NCBI GenBank assembly: GCA_032173965.1
Contig: CM063288.1
Location: 19,503,501-19,567,500, forward strand
Direction: 5' to 3'
Source of the DNA: Sitta carolinensis
Taxonomy: Eukaryota; Chordata; Aves; Passeriformes; Sittidae
Length of the DNA: 64,000 bases
Positions 12,901-27,900 of this stretch are shown here, in pieces. Under the pieces are notes generated by a model. It worked only from the letters and a program-made list of their open reading frames with translations, had not been told where the DNA came from and ran no database searches. Each line of letters begins with the position of its first letter. Position 1 is the first letter of the stretch. The translations under genes were made by a program, and so were the position numbers.

Positions 12901-15900
12901 ATTCCTGTAATATCACATTCTTTTTTAACACACAGTGTTAGATTTTGTGAAGTGGTGGTGATGTTTTTAACATGTATTATATTTTGGAACATTTGCTATT
13001 TAGTTTGTGGAGTGCCTTGAGATCTTCAGATGACAAATGCCTGTGCAAAATGTTTCCATTATTCTGTAGGGAACAAGCAGTTAGAATTGGCCTCTTAAAG
13101 ATGTCAAAAATAATTTGTTCTTGCATCAAAAATTAATATTGATTAGAAAGTATGTAGCTAATTATATATGTTGCCGACTTTGATATACAGTATGTTGGCT
13201 AATATTTTTTCTCTGAAACAAAACCCTACAAACCCTACAAGTGGATAAGGCATAATCTTAGATGTGCAAAGAAATTAGAAATTTTGTAGTTTTAAACTTT
13301 TGTAGCAATCAGTTTTAGAAATCAAAGCAGCTAACCTTACAAAATTAATGAAATAAATGTGGGTGATTAGGCTGCCTGTAGGGGGGGGGAAAGGCAATTA
13401 AAAAAATCGTGCTCTAAAGATTTGCACACAATGCATGATTCCTGTAAACAGTAAAAGTGTTTTTCTTGTAAGAATATATTGAAGGCTTCTCTGTTTTAGT
13501 TTGGTAGTTAGACGAGAGTATACTGTCTCTTGGCAATGAGGTTCTAAGCATACGATTGTCAATTTTGAAAACTCTTCCTCTACCCCAGGAGGACCAGGAT
13601 GGTAGCCAAGGTGTGGGGAAGCGCAAGAGGGTGAAACTAAGCAGCACCACCAAAGGTATTTATAAAGTACTGATCTCAGCTTATCATGTTTGCTTTATGT
13701 CTGTCTTAAATATATGCAGGGATACTCAGTTCACTTCCTGAGCACTGTAGTGCCGCATGTGACAGGTATTAAACATAGCAATGTCTAAAGAGTAGCAAGT
13801 AAAAATGTGGTAATTGGCAGGTTAGATTTCCTTTGAGTGAATACCAGTCTGTGACTCTGACCATTTTGTCACTTCTGTGTTATGAGCTGACTTCCAAAAA
13901 TTCATTCAGTTTTCACTGTGAGCCTATGAAGGCTGCAGTATAGCTTTACAAAACAAGGGTTTGATGTATTTGTTCTTAACAAATTTTTTTGATTGTGCCA
14001 CTGTACATTATGATTGTGTTTGCAGCCAGGCAAGAATAGTTCTGTCTGGTTCTGGTTGGCAGTAATGTTTAAGATAAAATACTTAAATGAAGTCTCTCTT
14101 GAAACCACTCCATTATTTTTCTAGCTTGAAATTAGCCCTTTTTGCAGTTTCTAGTCCAACATGAGCAGCGCTCACATTGAGGTCAGTGCAAGTTTTAATT
14201 CAAGAGTAACCATAGACAAGGTAGTTCTATCTTGTGCTTGACATGTTTCTGTTCTAAAATGCTGTTGTTAAATAAAGAAGACCTTTTTTGATTGTGGGTT
14301 TTTTAATATGAGTGTGAGGAGACTGACATAGGTAGTGCAAAGAATTGCAAGCCTTGAGAAAAGAATATTCAGGTAGAGCAGTTGTGGTGAAAGTTGGAAT
14401 AAAGTTTCTGGAAGGTTTCTGAAACAAAGGTTTGGAGCTTGAGTTTTAAATGCAAAGGTTCATGAATCAGTGAAATAGTATGATGTGAGTAGTATGGGAA
14501 AGTAAGATCGATTGTTTCTAGTGTTTCCAGATTGAAGAAAAAACTATGAGGAAGCTGAAAAAGTAGAGAACTAAGTGTTTTGGCAACAGCGTTGTTTAGA
14601 GGTGATTGTGAAAATGGTGCAAGAAAGATTATGGTAGAGATGTGGAAGAGGCAGTAATTTTGGAAAAATGCAGGAAACGGAGACATTCAAGGGAAGTTCT
14701 CTTACTTGGATTTTTGAGGCTGTTAGCTTGGCTGGAAGATGAGTTAGTCAGGTAACACAAGAGAAAAATGCTGCTGTTCTGATGCATAATAACTAATTAG
14801 GGAAAGAGACAGGGAGGAAGCCCAGCTATAGGGGCTGCCTGATCAGAAAACCAATATCTGCAGTGGCATTTCAGGATAAGTGATACTTGAATTCAACATT
14901 TTATTTTCCCCCAGGATTGTAGTCTTCCCCCTCTGAGGCATCCCAACATGGACTGTGGTTTTGATGTTAATAGCTCCTAATATCTGCCCCAGAGGAGGGA
15001 GTCTGCCAATGGGGGAAGGGTAAGTATCTGTTTTTATTAAATATCAAATAGTTTTCTGAAGTTTTCTGTATTCATATTTTATGTCCGTTAGGGTATAAAA
15101 TAAGAGTATGAAAAGAAAATTTTGGAAAACTGAGTATTAAATAAAAACAGATTTACCTTTTCCATATAAGCAGACTCCCTGTCCCATCCTAGCTCTGCGG
15201 TGGTACTGTCTTTATCCAGGGGTTATTTATATACTGGGGGTATCTTGGAATGTTAAGTCTCATATTCCAGAGAGATATTTACAACAGTGTGTGAGATGTT
15301 TTGTGGTACAAAGAAAGAATAAAATATTTCTTTAAAGAAAGTACAGTTTTTATGCTGACATTCCCTCATACTGGTGTGGGACTGAGTACTGCGAATTTTT
15401 TTTTTAACCCTGTTTTAAAATCTCATCCTGCATCCATCTGAAATACCAGATGTTTAAGACAATTTTAAACCCAGAGGCACAATTTTTTTAAAAGAAATTT
15501 AAAGTCTAGTGATGCTTCTCAGAAGAGTGGGAACATTAGTCCCGGTGTTCTTGAAAAATTTTCCAGGTTTCCTAAGAGCATTCTGCCTACTCAAATTATA
15601 AAGCAGGCGTAAGCGGATATTGTTGTGTCCCTGCCTGGGGCTGCTGCATGAAGTATTGGATATGCACTTGTTCACCTATGCTGTGGGTCAGAGAAAGCTG
15701 CACAGTCAGTGACAGATACAGTCTTGGGTCGTCTCCATGCCTGGTATTCTCACTCCAGCATTTGGCATGTACCTAAACTTGTGCTCTCTGCTCTGTGGAC
15801 AGAGGCCTTCAGTCTTGCATGGTTACCAAGCTTTCGTGGGCAGTCACATCACACTTGCAACTTCATAACAAGAAATGAGGAAGAGGACATAAATGACTGT

Positions 15901-18900
15901 CCTATATTTGTTGCTGTAGGTGATGTGTAATACCTTACAAAGTAGTTTAATATTAATTAATATTGCAAAATTTATATCTTTCATGATTCTGTGAAGGTAA
16001 TGTTTTATATGAATGCTTGTCGAATATATTGAATAAAACAATTCTTTTTTTTTTGTGGCTTGCTAGAATCTTGAGAACAATGCTCAAAAATTTAAGTCTG
16101 GGCAAATTGCTTACTTGCGTGGTGAACTCTGACATTTTGTAATTGTGGAAAATTGAGGTAATTCCTGTTTAGGAAGAGTGTAAATGCACATCTTGCTTAG
16201 AATAGGAACAAAGCTATCCAGTGCAGTCTCTAAAGGTGTCACACTTCAGTGAAGATGTGAGTCTTCAAGGCCAGATGATGTTCAGTATAAATGTTTTTTG
16301 GATGTGTGCAGGTGGGAGCACTTCATACACTCCTATTGGAATATGTGATTTTGTGTGGAGTTACATATCCTCAGGTGTAGTTGATTCTAGGTATGGTGAA
16401 ATAGCAGTATAATTACTCTCTCTTTAGTCCTCCTATATTGCTGGAGTGAGCACCACCTGTTGTAGTTGTAAAGCATAAATAATCAACCTCTTGAAAAATG
16501 ACGAAGAGTCTTTATATTTTAGTTTATTTAAAAACAGAGTTAATATGATTTATGCTCTGTCAAGTGATAATTTAATGAACAGTTTATTCTAGCAAAGGTC
16601 AGTTTGCAGCTTTGCAGTCAGGAAACTGATCTGCTTGAAAACACAGCTGACAAAATGGAAAGATCCAGGACTTGATTCCTATGTAGGTCCCCCACAGGGA
16701 TCTACTATCAGCATGAGTAAAGGGTCAGAGTGAATGGACAGGAAAGGAGAAAGATGAGACTCTTTGGTCTGCTACCATCAGGAGCTAGTGCCTCCTGATT
16801 ACCTGGTTAGAGTAATTTTTGTATATAAAAACCCCAGAAAAGAACTTAGTGGTTGGTCAATCAGTGCATGTATTACTTTGAAAGTAAGAGTAAAGGATGC
16901 ATTATTGCTGCTATTTATTTTGTTTATAGCTTGCTAAAGTGTTGTTTAGGTAATAGAATTCATCACTTAACATAAATTGTATTTTGTTGTTTTGATGTTT
17001 TAACTTCAGTTAAGTAATAGTCTGCAGTGTTTCCCTTGGTTAAGTAGCTGTGTAAATATTGTGCAATTTGCTGTGATGCATTATAATCAGTGCAGCTATT
17101 ATGGTAAGGTGATGTGATTCAATGCAATCAATTAAGATTGTACTCTGTGGTAGAATTGTACTGAAAACTTTCACTGGCTTCTCTGGGAGTTTCTTTTTAT
17201 AGTTACAGACTCTGACACTCAGCAGTATTGGTGATTGTCAATTTCCCAGTGTTTAAAAAGAAATCATTTACAGAATGTGCTAAGATGTTCTTAAATTTTT
17301 GTTCCTGAATTTTTGTACGAGTGCATCTGCACTATTACTGTTCTAAGTTTTAATACTTACTGCATTACACATGCCCTGCTTGAACCTTTTATGCAGATCA
17401 GTCTATCATGGATGTTTTGAAGCATAAATGTTTTCTAGAAGAATTATTATTTTGGACAATAAAATACGAGTTTCCACAGAAGATGGTGACTTTCTTACTC
17501 AACATGCTACCAGATCAAGATTATAAGGTACTTGGCCTTACTTCATTCAAACCTGAGTATCTTTTTATATTCACTTACTTTGTCTGTATTTTGCCTTGCA
17601 TGATACCACGTATGCTTATGTTTGAATAATAAGCAGTAAAATAATGCAGATCTTTTACCTTGTTTTGAGTATTTTGTAAGAAGTTCTAAAGTCTTTAGTA
17701 TTTGAAAACCAATGTGGACAAAACAAATCTGGAGCAGCACTATTAATTTTGATTTCATGGTTTATTTTCCTTTTTGTCTGTTAGTGCATGTTTGCATGTG
17801 TTGGATGTTGTTTCATTTTATTTGACCTTGTAAATTGTTTTTTATTGGTTAAAATATGTGGAATAGCACTCTGTGATTCTGTAGCGTGGTATGACTAGTG
17901 AAAAATTGCAGTGATTTCATTCCTGTTTCAATTATTGTAGAAGGCAGTGGTTTCTCTGTACAGGTCATTACAGTGTGAGTGTTCTTGCTGCAGATATGCC
18001 CTAGGTGATTTTGGCAGCCTTCCAGGTACTTCCTTACAGAGTTTTGCAGTTGTCCATACCAAGTATCTCCTGGCCTGGAGTTGTGGAGACTGGATGTCAT
18101 CTTCCTGTTTTAAATCTTGGTGTGCTGCCAGGTTTGGTTGTTTGCTCCACATGTTTCTGTGACCTAGTATACATAGCAATCAGGCTTAACATTTTGCTCT
18201 GATCATGTCATACCCTTGGGCCATGCAAATATTTTGGACCTTCTCAATCTCCGCTGGGAGGAAAAGATCAAGAAATTCTGAAGTCCAGGCATGCACGCAG
18301 ATTTCCTCCAAAATGTCTGTTTATAATGGGATAATCCTGTATTTGTGCACCCTTAAAATCTTGCTGCATCAAAACAAAGAGCATGAAGATAACTTGCAAG
18401 GGAGAAAAAGCTAAGTTATGGGCCTTCAGCACTACTGTGTCCATGTCAAGACAGCATTTTGATTTGGGATACCAGCATAGATTCGTCTTGGTCTTGGATT
18501 CAGCTAATACATGAGAAGACTTTAGGACTTCTTAACTGATGATCTCTTGCTACGAAGCTTGAATTCTTCTTGATATTTGGACTCTCATATGGACATCCAG
18601 TTCTCCTGATCCGTTGCCAGCTAAATTCCTGCCTGTAAAAACACCTGCTAGCAGCACACAGAAGAATCTGGTAAGTGTTGCTGTGTTTCCCTTATAACTG
18701 TACCTTGTAATAACAGCAGCTTCTAATTGATTGTGGGATCTTTCTTCCTTTGACAATGAGCCATAGTCTTCAGTGTATTTCTTTGGATTTTTCATTATCT
18801 ATCTTCACTCAGAACGGAGATCATGGTGTATTTGGTCTCTCTACTGATTGCCACCTTTAACTGGAAATAGTCCGTTTTCTACCCACCAATACTGCATGCT

Positions 18901-21900
18901 TAGATTGAAAGGTTTTTATGAACTTTTTGGTTGGTTGGTTAGTTTTTTATATCAGTTTCATATTGTTTTTCATTAAACAGTGAATTCCTGTGTTAAAACT
19001 TCAGTAGAAACACAAATACCAAGTGTTCAAAATTTTTTTAGAATCTGTGTTTAACTGCTGTGGTTCTCTAAGATGGCATTTTTAAGTAGTAAGGAAAGTC
19101 AGAGCAGGAAATAGATCACATAGCAGTACTAGGGAGGCAGTAAACTATTTTTTTGCAAGATACCTCTGCTTTGTTGCAGAACTCAATGCTGCATGAATTT
19201 TTAACATGTTTATGAGGCCTGTGGTTAATTTACAAGGAGAGGCTCTGCCTTTTACACAGAAGAGAGAACATAGCATTTTGGGATGGATTAGAAGAATGTT
19301 TTATCTTACATGCTTCCATTTAGCTTTTTTGAAAGAAGAGCTTGTTAGCTGATTAATCATACTGGATTCTCAAACAACTGGAGTACCTCTAGGGATATAA
19401 ACTGTTCCAAGTGGTCTCTCAGCTTTCTGCTACTTTCTCTCATCCCATCTACACCACATGTCCACATGTACTTTTCTAATTTTTTCTCTGTCTGCTGTTG
19501 TGCATTTTGTCTGATTCTTCATGAGGTGATTCACCTCATTAAATCATCAGAATTCTGCTAGGTTGGATTTCTGATAAACTGAGGGAGCTAGCTGGACATA
19601 GAGCACATAGCTGGCCATCTGTGTATGCTTTGAAATTGTTGAAATCTTTGACCTCCAGCATAAACATATTAGAATCCATTGTTGCCCTCTGTAGCAGTCA
19701 CTGAGCCACTAACAATCTCAGTTACATGGATTTTTTTTAAATAGGAAAACAAGCTTCCCTTTAAGGATTCCCAGTACTGAAAAGAGGTGTTGAAAGGGGT
19801 GGGCTAAAACCCTGGGTTAACTAGCTCTTCCCCTCTCCCCACTTTAGCATATGAGAGAGATAGCACAACAAAAAGTGTGGTCTTTGCTTTACAGATTTGT
19901 GCTTGAGACATCCCTTCCAGCACACTGACATTTGAAGCTTGGAAGATTTACGAGTGAAGAAAAAGAAAGCAGAAGAAAAATTTATTGAAGCTTCCAAGAA
20001 ATTAAAGGTGTTATGGTGTGGACAAGAGCAAAAGCAAAAGGCCGGAGAAAGAGACTTTCATATAACCAAGGAGAAGGCAAAGAATGTGTTGGCAGTAAAC
20101 AGGAAAATGGTGGAAGAGTGTAAATAATCCGAGAGCAGAGCCTTGCTGAAATCTGGAATACTGGAAATACAAAAATGCAAAAGCATCTGGTAGACATAAT
20201 GAATCAACAAACATAATTACCAGAAATGCCATGCCTTGTCAGGCACCTCCCATAGTGACCCTTGAGGCAGCTATTACAGCAATAGGACTTCACTAACCCC
20301 TGGATATGCTGGTCTACAAATTCTGTAGAACAGTTTTTCTATTGGAACCTTAATTTTAGTGCAGCGTTCAGCTGGCAGAAATACTTTCCATCTTAGCATT
20401 GAGAATATAAATATGGGAGATTTAAGTTCTAACTGAAGCTTGGGGTTGATGTTAGTCTTCAGAGAGTTCTGGGATTGAAGTTGAGTGGTCACCGAGAGGA
20501 AAGGCTAGCTGAAAAAATTAAACTTTGTTTTTCCATAGAAAATGGAAAATTAGAAATTTAGAAGCTGTTCAAGATCATAGAGGGTAAGTTAGTGAAGATA
20601 ATTATATGTACAGAAAGCACTTCTGTCTTAGGAACAGAACCTTGGAAGCTGAGTATTTGGAAATGTGTTATGGCAAAAATTCATTCTTGCTCCATTCTGT
20701 ATTTTTCCTTAGTTGTGTATATAGCTTTGGCCACCAAAAGAAAGGTTATGTGGATGGACTGATTTGGCCTACTATGGCTAGTTTTATGTATTGACTGCAG
20801 TTTACCACAGTATTTCAGTTTCTTAACTTCTGGAATGAGTTTAGTTTCTTCCTCTCAGAATTGGAAAGGGTTGTATTTGTTTGTTTAACTTGCAAGTGAA
20901 TGAATCTTTCTTTCCTTTAGTTGTTTTCCAGAGTCACTACCATTATACTGTAGTGAGAGCAAATTTACATTACTTTCAGAAGTTCATTATTGTAAATGAG
21001 TGAGACACAAAAAATTTTGATGCATGCCACTATAAAGAAAAAAAAAAAAAATCCAAATTTTGTCCTTAGAGAAGGACCTTGTTTTTGCAGTTAACTTGAA
21101 TTGAGCATGCTGTGTAAAACAAGTAAAACATAGTTTCTTCATCACAGAGCCAAAAAATCCTGTTTAAACATAATACATTGTGAAGATGTAATATATAAAT
21201 AAAGTATAATTTTTTACTAGCAGCATTAATATACTAACTTTTAAAAATAACTGCTGCATAATTTCTGTCTAAGGCTTAACATTAGTAATGTGAATGTCTT
21301 GATGATAAGTGCAAATGCCAGTGATGAAAATTGTTTCAAGCCTTTAACTTAAAGAAATTATGTGATGGGAATATCTGTAATACCAGAATGATATTGTATT
21401 AACTTTGCTAAAGTACTGCGAATGTGTTGTGCCAAAAAGGCTTTAGCTGAAAACAGTTACCATTGTGTGGGTGCTGTATGTGAACATACTTTCAGTTATT
21501 GTACAGGTTTCCATTGCTGTGGACCAGGTATAGGAAGGCAAGTTAAGTATTTTTGCAGTGTTTCCTGCAGTGATATCCCCATTCTCACCCTGATTCAGTT
21601 TCTTGCATCAGCAACTTTTTCTTTGTGAGTATTTGCTGGGAGAAGCAGTTTCTGTGCCTAACAGCAGAATTATGTCATCATATTTTTGAAAGTGTTTTTT
21701 AGGTGCTAATGACATGGTAGTGTCATAATAAAAGTATGGGAACTCTCAATCTAAGGCAGGTCAAATAAAGTAGTGATCTGTATATGGTCTGGTGAAAACA
21801 TGACTGCCTGAGGGTGCTTTTAAAATTTCTAATTCTATGCTTATGAAAGGTTAATACTTCCAGAAGGAATAGGCAAGGGAATTTTAGGCTTTAGATTTTT

Positions 21901-24900
21901 ATCACTACACAGCTTGTCTTCTTACTAAGCCAAGCAAGTCCAGATGGTGTTAATTCAGAACCTAAAGTACTAAGTGAGAAGTGATTTCCAAGCTAGCAGA
22001 TATGTTCATGTATGTGCAGTGCAAAAGGTTGATTTATAATGCATTTTGAGGCTAATGGAGTGGAACACAGAACTGTAGTAAGATTTATGTGTATACGTAC
22101 AATACATTTAAATACTGATCTGGTTAAAAAACACCACTAACAGTCGTGTGAAGAATAACAAAGCTGGATAATTAATTTAGTTATTGAGGGAAAAACACTA
22201 AAGGTTTATTTTAAAAGTAAAGGATGCTATGATAGTAAAAATGAAAATCAGCGTAGAAATGTCTTGCTTGAAAATAAATGAAAAGCTTGCTTCATGATTA
22301 GATTGCTGCAAGTGATAAGGCAGCTTTATAAGACACTACTAAACTAATATTTCATAGTGTATTATTTTAGGACATCCAGTTGTAGGATGTACAAGTTCAG
22401 GGTAAATTAATTCTTAGAACTTTACTACTTTCACAGGCATGCTTAGACATTATATTCCTTGTTTGAACATTGATTTCTGGGTTGGCTTTTTGTAGTGTGG
22501 AAAGTATAGAACGAGAAGATTAGATTCTGGGGAAAGGTAGTAAAATTAGCAGCCTGAGATATCCCTCCCTATTCGTCTTTTCATTTGGTCTGTTTCTAGA
22601 AAACAGTCATCACTTTTGGTTTGTCATAGCAACTGGTGTTTCCCAGGGTATGTTGATTGTACTTTTCTAAAGGAATATTTTAACATGAAAGATAGCTATA
22701 ATTTTTCTATGATGCTTATTAACATCAGCATTTCTTTATAATTTGCAGATTGCTTTTACAAAAACATTTGTTCAGCATTATGCTTTTATTATGAAAACAC
22801 TGAAGAAAAGCCATGAATCAGACACCATGTCTAACAGAATTGTGCATATCAGTGTTCAGTTGTTCAGCAATGAAGAACTAGCACGCCAAGTAACAGAAGA
22901 ATGCCAGCTGCTGGATATTATGGTCACTGTTCTGTTGTACATGATGGAGAGTTGCCTTATTAAAAGTGAATTGCAAGGTAGGTTTAGTTGTTTGTTCATT
23001 CCTTTCCATGGATAATAAATTGATTAGAGAGGAAATTTAATCTTTCTTTGGTGGTCAGTCCACCCCTCTAATGCCTTTCCAAAAACGTACAGGCTCTAGC
23101 AATATATGGTAGAGGATGAGTCTCAAAATTCTCTGGAAATATCAAGTAGTTATCAAGAGTGATACTAATATTTTAGCCTTTGGTTTGTAGGTTTTTTTTT
23201 TTCCTAGGAATGTTATGTAGTTTAGAATGCTGATTATTACCTTGCTAGTACTTAATTTGTTGCATAAGGTGCATAAGCAACTATTTGAATGAAAATTATA
23301 TATACAAATTGAGACCCATATGAATTTTAAAAATGTTTTCAAAGAATTTCACGATTTATCTGTCCTTATATGAAACCGGCACAAATGAATCTTGCTAACT
23401 TCTGTTATTCACACTTTTATGTACTTAACAGACTGGAGACCTCTCACCCCTCTTTTTCCTAGTTTGAATCTGAAAGTACCCCTAGACAGACTGAGTGCTG
23501 ATGCTAGATAAGTATCACAAACTTCTGCTTGAAATTGTTTGGTTTTTTTTCTCGAAGTATCCGTGTCTCAGAGTCCATTCTATGTATAGCCTAAACGAAA
23601 ATGACTGCAGAAATGGGAAATCTTCAGTCATCTAGCTATCAAGAGTGCCCTCATTCAGCAGCACTTCAATATGAAAAATTTTTCTGTTGCCCTACATAGA
23701 TTGCTTTACAGTATTAAAAGAAAAATGATGAATATTTAACAGTACATATACCAAGTGATTTTTGTTAAATTAACGCCATATTGGTGGAATGTAATTTAAA
23801 GCTATTTCTAAGTGTCTTTTGAATGTTTCTTTTTGGTCAGTATGGGATGTTGGTAGCATGGCAGGAAGGTTCTGTAATGGGTCAGAATTGCAGTACAGCA
23901 GAAAAAGGCTGTGACTGTGATTAGTCATTTTCTGAAGAATCTTCCTGGTAATTAATGGATGTAAACTGGAGCTGGTAAGTTAAATACCATTAGATATATT
24001 TGTAAGAGATGTGTGAGAAAAGACTTAACCTTGGAGCAGCTATTCCACTGTTTCCTTTTCTCTTTTCCCAGCACGAGTGGTTTCTCTTAGCTAAGATGCC
24101 ATTATAGAATCATTCTTCTTGAATGCTGTAAGGTACCTTGCTTACTGAGGTTACGTCAAATTCAAAGCAGAATTCAGGTGTTTGTAATAGGAATTGTATT
24201 GTTTAGGGTTTTTATACTTAAAAATGTTGGAAGAGCCATAGCTGTGATGGTTTTACTTATGTGCTGCTTTCCAGAGTTTGTGATACTGTTCAAAGTTTAA
24301 GTGACTCTTACTAAGTGGGATCTATGTTGGTCAGTTCATGATGAAAGAACAGCCTCAGGTACCATGAAAGAACCATTTTGGTTTTCTGCAGTTTTCTCTG
24401 TGTGTGTGTCTGACCCCAGCATTCCAGTACATCCTATTTGCTCTTTTTTCATTCTTTTGTGGCTTTTAAAATAAATTTTTAAAAATTACTTTGTCTTCTC
24501 CTTTTGTTTTGTTTTGTTTTTTAAAATCTAGATGAAGAGAATAGTTTACATGTTGTGGTGAATTGTGGGGAAGCACTTTTGAAGAATAATACTTACTGGC
24601 CCCTGGTTAGTGATTTTATAAACATACTTTCACACCAAAGTGTGGCAAAGAAATTTTTGGAAGATCATGGTCTTTTGGTAACGTGGATGAATTTTGTTTC
24701 ATTTTTTCAAGGTATGTGACTTTTATAATCAGTACTAATACAAGGACAGTTCATGTTCACAGTAGCAAAATCCCTACAGTGCTGTATGTAAATATTTAAT
24801 CTATTAGTATTCCCCCAAGATTGTTTTTCTTGAAGAGAACAGTATATTCTAGAAAACAGATTGCAAAAATAGTCTAATGGATCTTTTTCTTGTGTGAAGT

Positions 24901-27900
24901 AGTTGAAGAGCAGTCACATCATGCTTAGTCGACTGTGATCCATGGTGCAAGAATTCTGAGGTTGTACTTAAAGTACAGATCACGACTGTAAAACAGTTTT
25001 ACTGGTGAAGTTCTAAATTTAAATATATGGGAAACTAGTCTGGTAAATCTGGATCTGTGTTGCTGTAAAGAAATTTTTTTGATTATATAAAAACATATTT
25101 TAAGATGGTGTATCTCAATACTGATAAATGTTTTGCTTAGAAAGAGAACCAGCATTCAGATGTTCTGATTGCCTGAGTGACATTCAGTGTAGAAGTTAAT
25201 GTCCCCTGAAGAGCAAGGACTGCAGTTATTAGCCAGTCTTTTATCTTTTCTGGTACCTTTCTGTTCAAATGTTGTTTTATTAAATACTCTGCCACTAGAT
25301 AAAATAGATCCTTACACTTTGTGGAGTTGTTTTTAGAGGTGTGTAAATGCATAATACTAAAAATACTGTATTCTATTTAGCCCTGGTTAAATTCTGGGTT
25401 GTATAACTCTGCTTAAATCTTTGAAGGTATGAATTTAAATAAACGAGAATTAAATGAGCACGTGGAGTTTGAATCACAGACATACTATGCTGCCTTTGCT
25501 GCTGAGCTGGAAGCCTGTGCACAGCCAATGTGGGGTCTGCTGTCACACTGCAAAGTTAGGGTAAGGCTGACATCTCCCTGTCATGATTCTTGGTTTTATT
25601 CATAACTTACTCTAGAATTCTCAAACCTGAAAGGGCTGTCTTTTGTGTTTGAAAAGACTTTAGTTTGGCTGTCTTTGTCTATTTAAATAACATAAAACTC
25701 CAGTCAACTCAGATTCTGTGTATAGTGAGCGTAGAATTCATTCTTATACATAATTTATTGTCTCCAGTACTGGGACTACAAGTTCAGGATGTGTGCAATC
25801 ATTTCATATGACTGTACATATGGAATAACTTCTGATCTAATGAAGAACTTGATAAATGTCTCTGAGTCATTCTGCCTTTGTTCAGTGGGAACAGAGATAC
25901 ATAAGTCGTCCTAATGTGTATCTAGTGTTGGTTGTGTCTGTGAATAGAGACTTCATTATTTTGGGGGATGGAGTAATTTATGGGTTTGTATGGCTCTCCT
26001 ATCAATTTGAGGTGAAAACCTCTTCGGTTTCTGGCATCACATGGTCTCCAAACCAGAGCAAAGACTTGTTGTATTTGCTAGACAGTAAATTATATTAAGT
26101 TACAGCAAAAATAGAATCTGTAAGCTTTTAGGAATACTTAATGTATGAATAATACTCTTTTTCTATGAAATAAATACTTATATTTAAAATTAGCTTATTA
26201 AGATACATAATAGTGTTAGTGAGACACTAATGCCTGGATCGAACTGTGCACTGAAAAACTGCACAAGCAGTCCATGTGATTTTAGAACAGTTTGAATCTG
26301 GCAGTTGCTAAAGCCTTTATGTAATGTAAATTACATTAATACATTATGTATTTGTTAATTTATGAGTCTACATCAGTTTTTGAAAAACAAATTACAGCTC
26401 CTGGCTGTTTGAAGTGTTCCTTTCATTTTGCTTAGGGATGGGATGTTCCTTTTTTTTTAAGTCCATGCTCCTCCATCAGTTGTCTTGTCAGTCATGTCTT
26501 CAGCCACATGTTTGAACCTTTTGGTCATTCTCAATAAATCTGAAAGTGTTAAAGAAATTTCATCGCTTGTTTGTTGTACTTACTCAGTGAAATCTGGTGT
26601 GTTGGAAGAGATTCCAGCTCATGTCTCACAGGTTAGGGAAACCCAGCAGAGCCTGGCCCTCACGGAGCATGGAATGACAGGATGGGAGTGTGGCTGTTTT
26701 TGCCACTTGCGCAACTTTTGGCTGGCCTGAGCACTGCTGCCTCTTGAATGAGAAGTGGGTCATTGGATATCCTGAGAGTGTGAAGCAAGTCTGGAGTCTC
26801 TGTTTAGGGGGAAAGGAAGATTAAAGGAAGTATCTGTTAGGAAAAGAGGCTTGGCAGTTCTGCTGATCACAGAGCAATTTGGTTTAGCTTCTGTTCTACC
26901 TTCTTGCACATGACTGCTTCTCTCTTGGAGGGCAATGTACAGCTCTAGTCCTGAAACATGATTTAACCTGAAATATAGTGTAGTTTTATGGCATTGTTAC
27001 AGAGTTATGTCATAAAATCATAACAAGGTTTGCTTACTGTTAAAATCTATGCAGTATTGTGGTATCGTATTGTTTAGGGTGTTTTGTATTAGCCAACTCT
27101 AAGGACCTTTTAAATAGATAGAACTTTTAAGCCATTAGCTATTCCTTTTGGTTGCATGGAAAGACTTTATTTTATGTTTAGAACTCTAAATTATGGATAA
27201 AAGTAAATGGATAAATTAAACAATGGTAGGCACTGGAACCACCTAGAGGGTGAGTCCTGTGAAGAGCGGCTGAGGGAGCTGGACTTCTTTAGCCTGGAGA
27301 AGAGAAGGCTCAGGGGTTGCTTTATCATTCTCCATAATTCCCTGGAAGGAGGGTGTAGCCAGGTGGGAGTTTGCCTCTTCTACACAGGTAACCAGAAAGA
27401 GGATAAGAGAAAATGGCATCAAGCTGCAGCAGAGGAGGTTCAGGTTTGACAACAGGAAGAACTTCTTCATGGAAAGGGTGGTTAAGCATTGGAGTAGGCT
27501 ACCCAGGGAAGTAGTGGAGTCCCAATCCCTGAAAGTGTTCAAGAAACAACTGGAACCAGCACTTAGAGCTGTGCATTAATTGACAGTGTATTGTTCAGTC
27601 AATGATCTTGGATGTCTTTTCCAACCTCAGTGTTTCTGTGTACTGTAAAAATGTTTTTGAAATAATTGTATTTATTTGTAATAGGGAAACAGTGGCACTT
27701 AAATCTGCTTTGGCTCATATAAGTGTGCTGGTTTCTTTACTGCAGGAAACACAAGAATACACACGCAATGTTGTCAGATACTGCCTTGAAGCACTTCAGG
27801 ACTGGTTTGATGCAATCAACTTTGTAGATGAGGTGAATATCCGTAGTGAATTTAAGCAAAGTACTGTCTGATTGATTTCAAATCTGATTAATTATATCTG

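Noticed and set aside
17940..18320. Possible unclassified repeat or pseudogene in intron 7
   Set aside because: Composition differs from its surroundings, but no termini, duplications or protein similarity were seen on either strand.
19939..20127. Lys-rich 62-codon frame in intron 7
   Set aside because: Low-complexity A-rich sequence, with no splice sites in phase and no family match.
27602..27745. Open frame running from CR1 into exon 11, suggesting a longer exon 11
   Set aside because: The candidate upstream acceptor (AG at 27684) gives a 61-nt extension that enters in the wrong phase and hits TAA after five codons. The open frame is only the intron end read through.
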